From the NCBI GenBank assembly GCA_000310025.1, contig FN649734.1, forward strand, positions 2,623,245-2,687,244: DNA of 64,000 bases. Direction: 5' to 3'. Positions 13,489 to 25,300 of this stretch are shown here, piece by piece; the stretch's first letter is position 1, and every line of letters begins with the position of its first letter. The translations under genes and the position numbers were made by a program. The notes beneath the pieces are model-generated. The model saw only the letters and a list, made by a program, of their open reading frames with translations, made no database searches and was not told where the DNA came from. This stretch comes from Ectocarpus siliculosus. Lineage: Eukaryota > Sar > Phaeophyceae > Ectocarpales > Ectocarpaceae.

Positions 13489-16400
13489 CGTCGTGGCTTG
13501 TATATGTCCACACATGACCCCGGGGTGAATCACCCCTGGGACGCGCAAAGCTCACGGTAGCGAAGAAATCTGGTCACGCCCCCCCCCCACGCAACAAGAC
13601 TCTTTTCCTTCACTTTGACGGAGTTCAACGCCGCTGTGTACGCCATTGCAGTGCGGCCTGCACGTGGACTGCTGCCTCGGCGGCTTCGTGTTGCCGTTCG
13701 CGAAGAGCCTGGGTTATTCGGTGGAGCCCTTCGACTTCGGGGTGGAGGGAGTCACCTCCATCTCCGCCGACACGCACAAGTACGGGTACGCGCCCAAGGG
13801 GACGTCGGTGGCGCTGTTCAGGAATAAGGAGGTAAGGCGCAAGCGGAGAGGCGGCGCTCAGGGGATTGCAGCTCGTTTGTGATTCTTGCCGGTTGTGTGG
13901 TGGTGTTAACTGGTCAGTCACGAGTTAATAAAGGTTTGTGGACGCTTCGCTTCGAAGATTGTTTCATTTGCTTGAACGGTTTGCTCCTTCTGTTCGGACG
14001 GCGGCGCCTCCTACGCATGTTTCCTCCGCACCAAGTTCGCTGTTCAGTAAGGAAACTTTTCGCTGTTTTCTCCGCACCCTTCCACTCCTCCCTCTGTAGC
14101 TGCGACACCAGGCGTACTTCTGCTTCCCGGAGTGGACGGGGGGGCTGTACGTCACTCCCACCATCGCCGGAAGCCGCCCTGGCGGGCTGTCCGCGGCCTG
14201 CTGGGCATCCATGGTGAGCGCCTGCCGGTGGCCTCACACGGCGAACATGCCTACAGCATATGTAGTTATCCCTGGTCATCCGTTTTTGTTGCCTCTTTGG
14301 CAGTGGGGGTGGACCCGTTAATGCAGATAGGCACCCAACAGGGGTACTGCTGTGCAGACATGGTTCCGTGGTTGTTTATCTCTACAAGTGTCCGCACCGG
14401 ACAAAGATCAAGGCCCGCGGGTCTTTTAGTGTGTGACGCTACGGCCCTGCGCAACGACGAGAGCGCACGTCCCCGGAATACTAGACAACCAACAACCACA
14501 CGCAGCCTCCTTTCGGTCCCTATTTCTCACGTCGAGGAAGTTGTGCGTTCCCCGTTTTTTATGTCCTAGCTTTTCCTCCATCGATAGACAACTCGTGGCG
14601 ACGTCGCCACCAGGCAGATGGTGCTCTTCTCCCGAAAACTTTTCCCCCATCATCTTTGTTATCCCCCGGCCCCTCCCCCGGCCCGCCCGCCAATGGTCGG
14701 CATGCGAAACATGAGTACGCCGCTGCCTGCCCCTCCTTCTTTTCCACGGCGCCCCCCCTGTTCCGAACGTCCTCGAACCCTTGCCTTTATACAGGTCGGC
14801 ATGGGCCGGGACGGTTACGAGAAGGCGGTCACGGGCATCATGGAAACGGTCAAGGCAAGTGCGCTGGTCTCGCTACTTTTAGACGCCAAGCACAGCCAGT
14901 CTGTCTCAATGCCGTATATGACATAAGATATCACAGCCCCCCTGGACCGCTCTCTTAAGCTCGATCGCTCCACACCAGAAATGATGCCAAAAATGGCTTT
15001 GAAACCATCTCACCGGGGACTTTTCCGATTACGCATGGTAGAATACGATATCCGCTTGGTCACAACGTAGCCGAGGTTTCTAACTCGGCCCACGGGGGTT
15101 GGTATCGTAGGTAGGTAAAACCTCCGTCCGAGCGCGAGGGTGCATGCTGCGTAGAACACGAGAGGAGCGTCATATATATTTTTTCTTCACTCGCTCCATC
15201 TGCGTGCGACTGATGTTGCTGAGCTCCCACCACCCGCCTCGAACCCCTGTAGTCGCGATGTGCCGCTTTCCGCCGAGTTGGCTGTGGCGGACCAGCGAGG
15301 TATCTTCTAGCTTGTGTTCTCCTGTCATGATGTCCACCGTGTGTGTGTTTTCGTCTTGCCGTCGCGCGCAGGAAGTTGCGCAAGGTGTTTCCGACATCTC
15401 TGGCCTTTCTTTGTTGGGGGAACCCAGGGCAATGGTGGTGTGCTTCCGCGGAGACGGCGGCGTCAACATTTACAAAGTTGTGAGTGCCTCGCGGGGACTT
15501 CGGTAGTCCCAACGATAGTCGCGTCGGAAACGTTTTTCTCACGCCAGGATCACGCGCAAGAGAGTCTTGGCTCCTGCTCTCCCCGTCTCACCTTCCTTCT
15601 TCTCTGACCACAACCTTGGAGCAGGGAAGAAACATCGATGTGAAACCATTTTTTCCGAACATCGCTGGATCTACACCCCCACGCTATCAGTAGACAATAA
15701 TTACGACCTCACTCGGAGGAGCCGGGGGAACGCAAGGACAATAGCGGCCGCATCTCACGTATAGAAGCAACGATGACCTTACGTCTCCTCAAAAACTCTC
15801 CCCACAACTTTTTCACAAACACATACTGTATCTATTTGTTTTTAATCAAAAACCTGCAGGGTGACCGCATGAGCCACCGGGGATGGAGCCTGAACGCGCT
15901 CCAGCATCCCCCGTGTCTCCACCTCTGCGTGACGATGTGCCACGTTGGCAAGGCGGGGGTGTTCCTGGCGGACCTGTTGGCGTCGACGTTGGAAGCTGCG
16001 GCGGCGGCCGGGGAGGTGAAAGTGTTCGGATATTTTTTTTGTGCTCGACGACCGGCGGTGTGACGCCCCCCCTCTGACCGGTTTGTTTTTACCGGCAAAC
16101 AGCAGGTGCAGAGTGTACGTCGCACCTCGGCGAAGACGTTTTCAATTAGGGTGTTCTTGCGATGGTCGGTCTTGCCCTAGTGCGTGGTTCGTACGACCTC
16201 GCACCCGTTGGCACCGACTACGTCGGGCAGCTTGTGATTTTTTTTGTTCCAGTGTTGTTGGAAATATCATTTTTTTCCGGTTTTCCACGAGTATCCAGAG
16301 ATGTGACATTTCTCGTGATGCCGTGCTGGTTACCACCGTCTCGTTGGGGCAGTTCAAAGTGTCGCCGCTTCTTTTGCAGTCCTTACCTCGAGTCTTGGCC

Positions 16401-16682
16401 CTCCCCTACCTCACATCGCCACTGGGGTCACACCGCCTACAGTAGAGTGTATGACTGTCAAGCATGTGATGATATCCCTGCCGATGTATCTCGTATCCGT
16501 CACCGGACTTGCTTTGAACCACAGACATAAATAAATTCTCCGTAACGCCGCCGCGAATCGCTTGGTCGTCGCAGGGGGACGAAAACAGCACCGCGGCGAT
16601 CTATGGCATGGCCTCTTCCATGCCGGCCGGCCCGGTAAACGTGCTTCTTCGCACCTACACCGACGTCACGTTGGGGTCGTAA
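7699..16682 (+). CDS. Sphingosine-1-phosphate lyase
   Basis: This pyridoxal-phosphate enzyme of the ER membrane cleaves sphingoid-base phosphates to a fatty aldehyde and phosphoethanolamine. Fourteen exons give 551 residues, near the usual 550-590: 7699-7854, 10056-10094, 10326-10397, 10728-10841, 11179-11355, 11735-11857, 12247-12339, 13182-13337, 13652-13831, 14100-14213, 14795-14854, 15372-15479, 15860-16015, 16575-16682. Visible hallmarks are a membrane segment (about residues 32-62), [48 protein letters not shown] with the Schiff-base Lys at 353, and [14 protein letters not shown]. All introns are phase 0. Two donors are GC rather than GT (after exons 4 and 11). The start Met at 7699 precedes the membrane segment; an upstream frame stays open but lacks support. 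Exon 2 (39 bp) is the least certain. Confidence 0.93.
8390..8502. repeat. Short foldback element in intron 1 of the lyase gene
   Basis: A 113-bp inverted repeat starts GCTCGCCGCAAC and ends with the reverse complement, GTTGCGGCGAGC. Imperfect pairing continues about 50 bp inwards, leaving almost no loop. It has no coding capacity. It could be a tiny MITE or a structured intronic RNA element. Confidence 0.6.
12402..12588. repeat. MITE family A, copy 2 (187 bp)
   Basis: This is a diverged copy of the 1951-2139 element. The right half, with GTCGTGGAG, GAGCTTTGGAAATCGATCC and GGTACC, is well preserved; the left terminus GATACAACCGAC is more decayed. It lies in the intron between exons 7 and 8 of the S1P lyase gene. 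Confidence 0.65.
13409..13488 (+). repeat. (TTG)n microsatellite
   Basis: About 80 bp of nearly perfect TTG repeats directly follow exon 8 of the S1P lyase, inside an intron. It would read as poly-Leu, poly-Cys or poly-Gln/Asn in various frames, so the open frames here are repeat artefacts. Confidence 0.97.
14927..15106. repeat. MITE family A, copy 3 (180 bp)
   Basis: It begins TAA-GATATCACAGCCCCCC TGGACCG and ends GGGGGTT-GGTATC, the inverted counterpart. The interior differs more from copy 1 than the ends do. It lies in the intron between exons 11 and 12 of the S1P lyase gene. Confidence 0.6.
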
Positions 16683-19336
16683 AGTCTCCCCGCGCAATCA
16701 GACCCAGCACAAATGGAGTAATGATAATTCTTCCGTGCGGGTAAGTATTACACAGGCACATTCAGTCAATACCGAAGAGGCAGTAAGGATGCATTGACAA
16801 GAACGCGCGTGAGGTGGGTGAAAGGGGTGGGAAATGACAAGAAATACCAACGAAGGAAAGAAGATTTCGGGTTGAAAGAACAACTCCGGACGAGGTGTTG
16901 AACATGTGTGTGTGTGGTACGTATGTCCTGTTGTCGCGGCAATGCTGATCTGTCGCCGAGGTGAAGGCGTAAATTGGAGCGCTGTTGTTTCCTCCTTGTT
17001 TCCCCGTCCACTTTCATCATTCTGGTGTGACGTGGATGAAAGCTAATGCGCATCGCAGATGCCGATGGTCGCGTTGCGCGTCGCGGTTAAGGAGTACCTT
17101 CTTTCTCTCCAGGCGACCGTAGAGCTTCTTCGACTGATCTGCGAATCCACCGCTCAAGCTGTGATCGGACGACGGCGTATTCGATGTTAGCAGGCCCGTT
17201 CCCACGTGTTCGTGGATCTCGTGCGCCGGTGGATGCAGAACGCAGAGATGTTGTGCGGTGTTGTAACTCGGCTAAACGCACGGAAAGCCAGCCGCTAACC
17301 CCATCATTCGAACGTCGCTCTTGCACGGTTCAAACACGGGATGAGAGAGGAGGGCCAAGAAAGCCCTGGCCGATCCGGCATGCCTGACTTGTTGCTGAGA
17401 GGGCGTTTCTATCATATGTCTGATTTCGACTTCCACAGCGTTGGATGTCATCGAAAAATTTGGCTATTTTTTCAAAAATCCGAAAGTGAGAAGGGCCCAG
17501 AAAGTTTGAACAGTAGCTCGTAATAGCAATTGGCCTTCCGGAACTCACTTTTCAATGTTCGCTGCTTTGGAAACATCCCCAAAAAGTGTTGGGGGAAAAG
17601 TGCTCTGTTTAAAACGTCCCTTACTTGCCGACTGATCCTGCATTATCCTGCACTAGGCCTGGCAACACGCAGAGAGCAGCCACCACGATCAGCCCCGTAT
17701 GACCTGTCGCCATGCTTGAGAGAATATTACTTGAAAATGTACTGGTAGGTTTTGTTTCAGGCAAAATTCCAGGCGAATATCAGGCATTATGGAATTGCAC
17801 GTCAGGCGAACCCCTTACATGTTGCGGGATGCCTGATCGGCCAGGGCTTACGGCCAAGCACAAATAACCAAACGATGTGCCTGTCGCACGAATGGCTACA
17901 GGAGGTCGTTGCCTTTGCTCTTGTCAACTCATCTGTACGAACACTCAGTGACTAACTTCTTAGCGAGCGTCGAGGCAGCCACAGTAACCGTTGTGGTTGA
18001 TCTGATAAATAGCGGATGTGACACTACTACTTTGGTTGGCGTTGTTCATTGACTGTTGGTTAGTCAGTCTTGGAGGAGATACATACCGGGTTGGTCTCGA
18101 AAATCCCGTGGGTGAAAGGTGGTGGCCCACAGGGACAGCGGCAACGACGACGTCAAACGAAAACTAGGGAGTTCATGTTGTTGTTGTCTTCACCTTAATA
18201 ACCGTTCCAGTCTCCGCTCAGTACCTTCTGATGTCCGTATACTACTGGTCCAACTGACGCGGACGCGCGGACGCCTTCCTCCGTGGTCACAAGCCAACTG
18301 CCCCCGAAAGGCGTCGGGAAAAAAGAAGAGAAATACAGAACATCTGATCTCTCGGTGAAAATTGAACCGGGCGGCCGGAAGGCGCGTATGCCTACACGTC
18401 AACCGGTACACCTACAGCTTCTGCTATGTGTACACGTTGAGCTATGTATGTATATATCTCGGCCAGAAAGTGGCCGTTGGATTACTGCCACAATGCACTT
18501 TCCGGAATGATTGTTGGTCATAGACTAAATATGATCCTCCGTATCTTCTGCGTTTCATTCCCAATTTTCGGTATTTATTCACGGAGGAAGCGAACTTGGC
18601 AGCGGTACTATGCATACATGCACACCTTGCCACGTTGGTTGTTACTGCTGTTGTGCGCGGACGGAAGATTCTTCGAGGATATTTTTCGGGATGATTCTCT
18701 CACATAGACTACAACATGGTCGACATGTAAATTCTTCTAGACTACTGTTCCAACGTACAATCTACGGAGATGGTGACAAGACTCTCCGGAGATCTTCAAA
18801 GGGACGCATAGTCTCATAGTCTATGCCAAAGAGACGACGGTTGTTCTTCTTAATCTCGCCGCCTTTCACGCCATCTTGTGACCAAGCTATCCATACCCGA
18901 GGATCCGTGTGCTGTTGCGAACCAAGGTTGGGCGCAAGCTGCTACTTCGCGGTGCCCTTTTCTTTCCCTCCAGTTGTGGGTTCGAGACACGTCTTGCAAC
19001 CGCCCGAATATCCAACACCGCCCACGGCGCGCCACCACCCAGCCAGAGAGGAAAAAAGCGGCGCGGGTGCATGTTGTATCGCTCGTGAGCGAGTCCCTTC
19101 GTGCTGTGGTGGTGCCGGGATAGTCTACACATCATTCAACCAAGCATTCTGCGAATTGGATTCGTGCCTCCCCCTTCGTATCGGTCAGATACGCATCTGT
19201 CTGAGGCAGCCACAGGCGCAGACACTACAGCAGCTGTAGACTCCGCGGTCGAACGATTCCGCGCGAGAGGACGTGAACTTGATTTTTCAACGGCGGGGGA
19301 AAAGGGAGGCGGTATAAGTAGGCACTTAGAAGAGAC
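16683..19336. other. Intergenic region between lyase and beta-helix gene
   Basis: No coding exon was recognised in about 2.65 kb. It contains the inverted-repeat element at 17353-17855. Otherwise it should hold the lyase 3' UTR and the promoter of the secreted protein that starts at 19337. A TATA-like GTATAAGTA sits at about 19311-19319, roughly 20 bp before that start codon, which is probably too close to be its TATA box. Confidence 0.4.
17353..17855. repeat. Inverted-repeat element, about 500 bp
   Basis: The left end reads GGCCAAGAAAGCCC then TGGCCGATCCGGCATGCC. The right end is the reverse complement of GGCCGTAAGCCC TGGCCGATCAGGCAT. Inner arms show weaker continued pairing. There is no transposase-like frame. 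It is probably a non-autonomous DNA transposon; no clear target-site duplication was seen. Confidence 0.55.
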
Positions 19337-22300
19337 ATGTCGCTGCTGCGGTGGCTCTTGGCGCCTGCGGGGTACTCCCTGCTACTCGGGATCGTCGGGT
19401 GTGAAGGTGAGAAGGAGTCGAGGTGCAGAGAGTCAGTCTCGGTGGATCATCAGAGTGTATCCTTCAAAGAAGCCGCGTTCGCACAATCTTGCTTCGCAGT
19501 ACAGGAACTACGGTACTTCTACTGTACGTCCGCGTCTGCGTCTAATTTTCGGAAGAATTTTTAGCTCAACAGGGACTATCCTCCGCTCGCAAAAAGTGCA
19601 GTGCTGTACTGTGTAGATCGCCGTTTCACTTGGCGGCGCAAGGTCGCATTGCGAATGCATCTGAAGTAAACGTATATAGTCTACAATATATCGTGAAAGG
19701 GTGTCTCGTTCTGTGATTGATTGTAGACTGTAGATTTTGCGAAAGTTATTCGACCTACACGGCGATCAACGAACGCTGCAACTTCAGGTAAGATCTTTCG
19801 GCGCGATCGACGCTTGTTTAGTCTTCTTCTTTAGCTTGCACGATGTGCATTTTTCTATTTGCCTCACGAACGGTAGGAGATATTGATTATTGGTATTTTT
19901 ATTGTAAGTCTACATAGATACAGAAGTTCAGAAACACTTCTTCTTCAGTGAAGACTGAGGTAGGTGCAGAGAGTCAGCCTCTCTTCTTGTGTTTCACCAC
20001 CACCGCCGGACGCGTACTCTCTACAAAAAGCCGGCTCGGCATCATCTTGCTCGAGAAAAAGCCTAGTGCTGGTACCGGGTAAGCGCCTACAACCACTGTA
20101 CTTCGGAAGAATTATCTCAACGGGTGTCCTCGGCGCGCTCGCAATGATACGGTGCTGAAAAATCGACGGTGCACTTTGCGGTGCAAGGTCACCCTGCCTA
20201 TACAATATGAAGAAATGCAATATATCCCGATCCCGAAAGGGTTAGGGTTAGACGTTAGATTAGACCATAAACTCTATGTACCATGTGTTAGTCTAATATC
20301 TGTTTTATGTAGAAAGTAAGATATTTGAGAGTGCGAACTTTTCGACACATTCATATTCGGAGATCAACGAACACTGCAACTCCAAATCATGTCGTCAGCG
20401 AGGTCGATGCATTCGATTCTTTGCCTCACGACCAGTAGGGAGAAATATACATTGGGGTGGGCTAAATGCAGAAATCAGGAAAACTTCGGTGAAGACCACA
20501 ACAACAAATACGTACGGAGTGTAGGCAAGAGCGTTGCTTGGCCGCGAGGGATAAAGCGTGAATTTAATTACATATTAACGTAGCTGCTGCGCGCCTTTCG
20601 GTTCCGAGATGAGGGGTCAGCAGTAGCATCAGGGACGAGTGTCAGAGACAACGAAGGGCTACAGAGCCACATTATTCGTATCCGCCTCCCCGTCGCCCCA
20701 CACCTTCTTTGTCAGCGATCAGTGTCGAACTGTCGGAAGTTCTACCCATCGAAGAAGCGTACGCTACCGGAGAGCACGCCGGCTTGTCGGCGTCCTCCAT
20801 CGAGGATTTCTATGGGGGCGAAGACCCTATCGACGGGGACTGCGCCGTCGGGAGATGTGTGGGACTGTTGACTCGTGATGGCTCTCTTGAGTTGGACTCC
20901 CGTTACGGCTGCACACCACCCTACGCTGGCTTCTGCGGCGTAGACTTCGCCCTTTCCGCCGACTTTGTGGACAAGAGCATTCTGGGGGGAGTAACAATTG
21001 GTGAGTTCCATGCACTTGACGACACCTGGACTGTTGTATCCATGACGAGAACGTATGGAAAAGGTGAATGCAGTGGACGGCGTGTGGAGGTTAAAGAGGG
21101 AAGCGAATCGAGCTGGAGGTGGTGGATAGGAAAAACTATTGTTGTGGCGACGCATTGGGAGTTACACAGGCGAAAGAGCAAGAACTGAGGGCTGTCGGAG
21201 TCGCTTCACGAGCAAGTAATCACTGACAACGCGGGCGGCGACAGCGAGCATGTGGTCGTGTTATGAACTTTAAGCTGAATCCGACCATATCTGCGGTTCG
21301 TCGGCCGATCCAATCAGCGGGCACGATCAACACTTTCCGAGAAAACTAGGGAGTGCGTCGTATCACCACCCCTCGTCGTCTTTTGAATTTTTTCGCTTCG
21401 AACTCGGTAGTGAGGTCAACGACGTAGTCACCGCCCAGCAACCACTTCCGGGTTGCGCTTGGACACCGTTGTCGTCACCCAGGGGACCCACCCAGGGAGC
21501 GCTTTCGTAGTTCTTCCCAAAATCGTCGACCTAAATACGCTTGAAACCCGACCCCTATTCCGTTCGGCGACTGACGGCCGTCTAGCGCTTCACCCTGACA
21601 GCATGAGCAAGCTCCGGGTGCTCGTGGACGGTGCCACTATTCTGGAGGAGTGGGACGCCGTCCCCGGGTCATCGGAGCTGCAAGAAATCCCCGGCCTTGA
21701 AGGTGTCGAAGGCGGACGCCTCAGCATCGAAGGCGTCGAGGGCGCCGGGGATTATCTCGCCATCCTTGAGGTGAGATGAAAGCCCATGCACGCTTGTTCC
21801 ATAGGTTCAGAAACTCCGATTGTTTTCAAACAACTTTGGCTGCTGAAGAACCGATGCATTCATCGAAATATCCCGTCACCTCGACAATACGAAATGGAAA
21901 CATGGTATCTTTTTTGCCACCCGGACTAAAAACACACTTGTTGAACAGGTGGGGATCTACATCGTTGTTGACGAGGTGGAGCCTCTCGGCGTGTCAGCCA
22001 GCACCCGGACGTCGATCTCCGCCACCGCAACCACCAACAATGCCTCGGCCATCCTAACCTTGGTAAGCCGCAACACTGTCATTCCCACCAGGACCGTAAC
22101 GCAACCGGGCGAGCAAGGCGAAAGAGCGGATAGGGATCCACTCGTCGCGGGGCCCGGCGTGAAACACGTTCAGAGCGAAATTTCGCCACTGATCCCAGAA
22201 CAGATAAACGGACCCTGGCAAGTGTATTTCGCGGTAACTCGCGTGTCTTTCCAGTCCCGGAACCCCCCACACCAACTCCTTACGTGGTTCCGATTTCACC

Positions 22301-25300
22301 GAATACAGGACGGCGACGCAACGGACGGGTCGTCGTGGGCTTGCCTGTCGTCGGAAGGGGCGTGCGAAATCACGTACGATCTGCAGGCCGTGGAATCCCT
22401 CCAGCAGCTCCGTATTGGTGAGGCGTAATGATCCATATACCTACAGTTTCGTGACCCCCCGCGAGCACACCAGTGTTGCAGGTTTTGCTCAACGGTCGTC
22501 TTGTGTACGATCGTTCTTATTTGAGAAACGCGTGATCGCAGCTTGTCACCATGCCCGTCTTGGTGGTGAGAGAGAGTGGATACCGTCAAGGCGACGCATT
22601 TTCATGTGACTCCAGTACGAAAAAAACTCCTTCTGTGTGCATTATCGCGGTATAGATCGACAGCGGAGGTGTGTGTGTGTGTCCTCTCGCAGTTTGCACC
22701 CGGGTGATGCATGCATGCGATAAATATTGTCGAGAACGCCCTGCAAGAAGTCCGAAAGCAAGGCGGCTTAGAACGATGTACTTCCACGTATATCAGCCCA
22801 AGATGAAAGCAAGTTTTGCGGCACACCTACCCCGACCCGAGTCATTGCCTGGGTGTGGGGTGAATATGTCTTGGCCGGGGAGCGCCCCGGTGACATTGGG
22901 TCACCGTGGCACGCGAACTCCGGCTCCCTCGTCACGCTGCCATACTTTTCAATGTATCCTCGGTCCTATCCCTTTGCCAGCCCATCACACCCCTTCCCCC
23001 CTTTGCCTTCGTTGCTGGTTCTTCCCCCTCCCCCACCGCCGCCGCCGCGGCGGTCCCAGCATTCTCTACCAACACCGACGCGGGCGCCAAGCTCAACGTC
23101 TTGGCCGCCGGCGAGTCCGGGGTGTTCTCCTACGTGAGGTCGGGCCTCGAGGCCGGAGGCCGGCCCCTCGGGAGCGACGGCTTGCAGACCTTCGGCGGCG
23201 TGCTTGCCCTGGCTCGCTACGTCAGAATTGAGGCCGTGCCCTCCGGTGAAGGCGGAGCAATCGTGATCAACGAGGTACGAGGTGTGAGCGCTCGACTGAC
23301 GGCCTAGGACGTTTGTTCGCACGAGATTGTTTTTTTTTAGGCTAGCGGGTACTGTATGAAAGAGCCGCGTGGGTTTTGTCAACGCCATCGCGCGCATACT
23401 TTATAGCACTAGACTCTGCACGCAACGAGACTCGCTGGAACATGGTGGAAACCCCAGACGATCCGTTTTTTCAACTCCGAACGGTCACGTCGCCCTCGGG
23501 GCTTTTCCGGACTCGCTTCACGGTCCATGCTCGAATCGTTAACGCCTCACCCCAGGTGGAACTCCGCGTCGGAGACGCTCCCGTGCGCCCTGTGTCCGAA
23601 AAGGCCTGGCTCCAGCCCACCGGCATGCTGCCGCTGGCGGCAGACACGGGCAGCTCCGGCCACCCAAACTTCGACAACAGGGAGCCCAGCGCCGGCGGTT
23701 GTGATTCTCCAGCCCACTTCGAGGGATGCCACGTGTATTACATCAAGGTAACTTGAGCTGCTGTTGCTGTTGTTGTTGTCATTGTTATTGTTACTATCGT
23801 CGTTGTCCTCCCCGTCATACTGTCGAGTTCCTTGGGACCCGATTGGCCTTTCGATTCTCAAGGCTAATTCTCGTGCGTCGGACGCTTGACGATCAGGACG
23901 GCGACATGTCGGACGATTCTCGATGGACCTGCGGCCCTCTAGCGGCGGGGAACTTGGTCTCCAACAACGAGGATTGCCACCTCATGCTCAGCCTCAACTA
24001 CTTCCGTTACGTCCGCCAAATTCAGTTTGGTGAGTCCGCTCCCACCACCACCCACGATGGCAGGCTGTCTACCACCATTAGAGCAGACTTTGATTTGCCG
24101 CTCGAACAAGCATTCAAGCAACACGCACACTTTGTCGGACCGGGAGGTGCATGCGCAGGTTACCGCGGAGGTGATGCTGAGATCCCGAGTGCGTGAGATT
24201 TGTAATTTTGCTACAGCCCTGAAAGAACACCACTCGAGGCGTCAGGAATAGGTGCGTCACGGCTTCCAGAATCGCTGTTCACAGTCGCTTGAGGTTGCCT
24301 GGAATAGTTAAAGTCCTACGCAGGAACATGGCGCAGTGCAACATCGTTTGCGAACAGCAGCATCAAAAGTCCTCACCCACACAGTCGCGCAAGCCTGACA
24401 ACCACGTTGTGTCTGTCGTGCGGACTGTCCATGCTGTTTCGTTCCCCCCAGACGTTTCTTATCTCCCTTCCTGCTCCCCTTCCTTATTTCTGTCCTTTTA
24501 TTCGGAATCCTGCAGCATTCCACATGGGCGACGAGCAATACAACGAGTTCAGCATTGAGGCCAACACTGTCGACAAGGGTTGGGTGGTAAGGAAAATCAC
24601 CTGGCCGACGAAGTTTCCTGATTGGTCAAAACACCTGCGGCGGAATTCCGCCCGGGACAAGCAAAGAACAGTCTTCTCACATCACTTCAAGCTCCCTTTG
24701 GGCGTACTGGCACCGCACACTGCTGTTTGAGGGGAATTTGTTGTTTTCCGTTCCCCAACCAGAAGGCATCCCAAACACCTGTGCGCCTCAAAGGACGTGT
24801 AAGGCATGATCGACATTTACTATATCTTGAATCATGTTTCTACCCGCACGAGGCAGTGCTCATTCGCCTTCCGAAGAACTAAGTCGGCACTCTGAAGTCC
24901 TCTCATGTGTGGGATGAAATCGCGATGCGTCGGAATTCCGTTGGTTGATGGAATGCAATGGGACAAGGGTGCCCTATTGACGGTGCGGGAAGCCGGCTGG
25001 AAACTGGCGTGAGACAGGCTGGACTTTTTCCCTTTGTCCCCTATTTTCGTTCACAAACTCGGCCAGAGTCGAACCTAGTTAGGTTTGACCAGGCCTCGAC
25101 AAAGCGGTTGCGAGATGGTTAGAATTGTTTGTCACCTCTAGGGCCATCTTCACCGCATCGTGCCAGGGTGGTGACCCTCGGCGGTTCTATGTCGTTTTCA
25201 ACCATCCGATAGCTATCGAGTGCGACGCTGGAGTCATGCGTGCGACGCTGGAATCATGCGTCGCACACGGTGAAGACCAATGCGTGCAAAGGATCCAAAA

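Noticed and set aside
13369-13560. Long poly-Cys, poly-Leu, poly-Asn and poly-Gln frames
   Set aside because: They are translations of the intronic (TTG)n microsatellite in different frames.
20237-20251. Telomere-like GGGTTAGGGTTA
   Set aside because: Only two units, inside an intron; no array.
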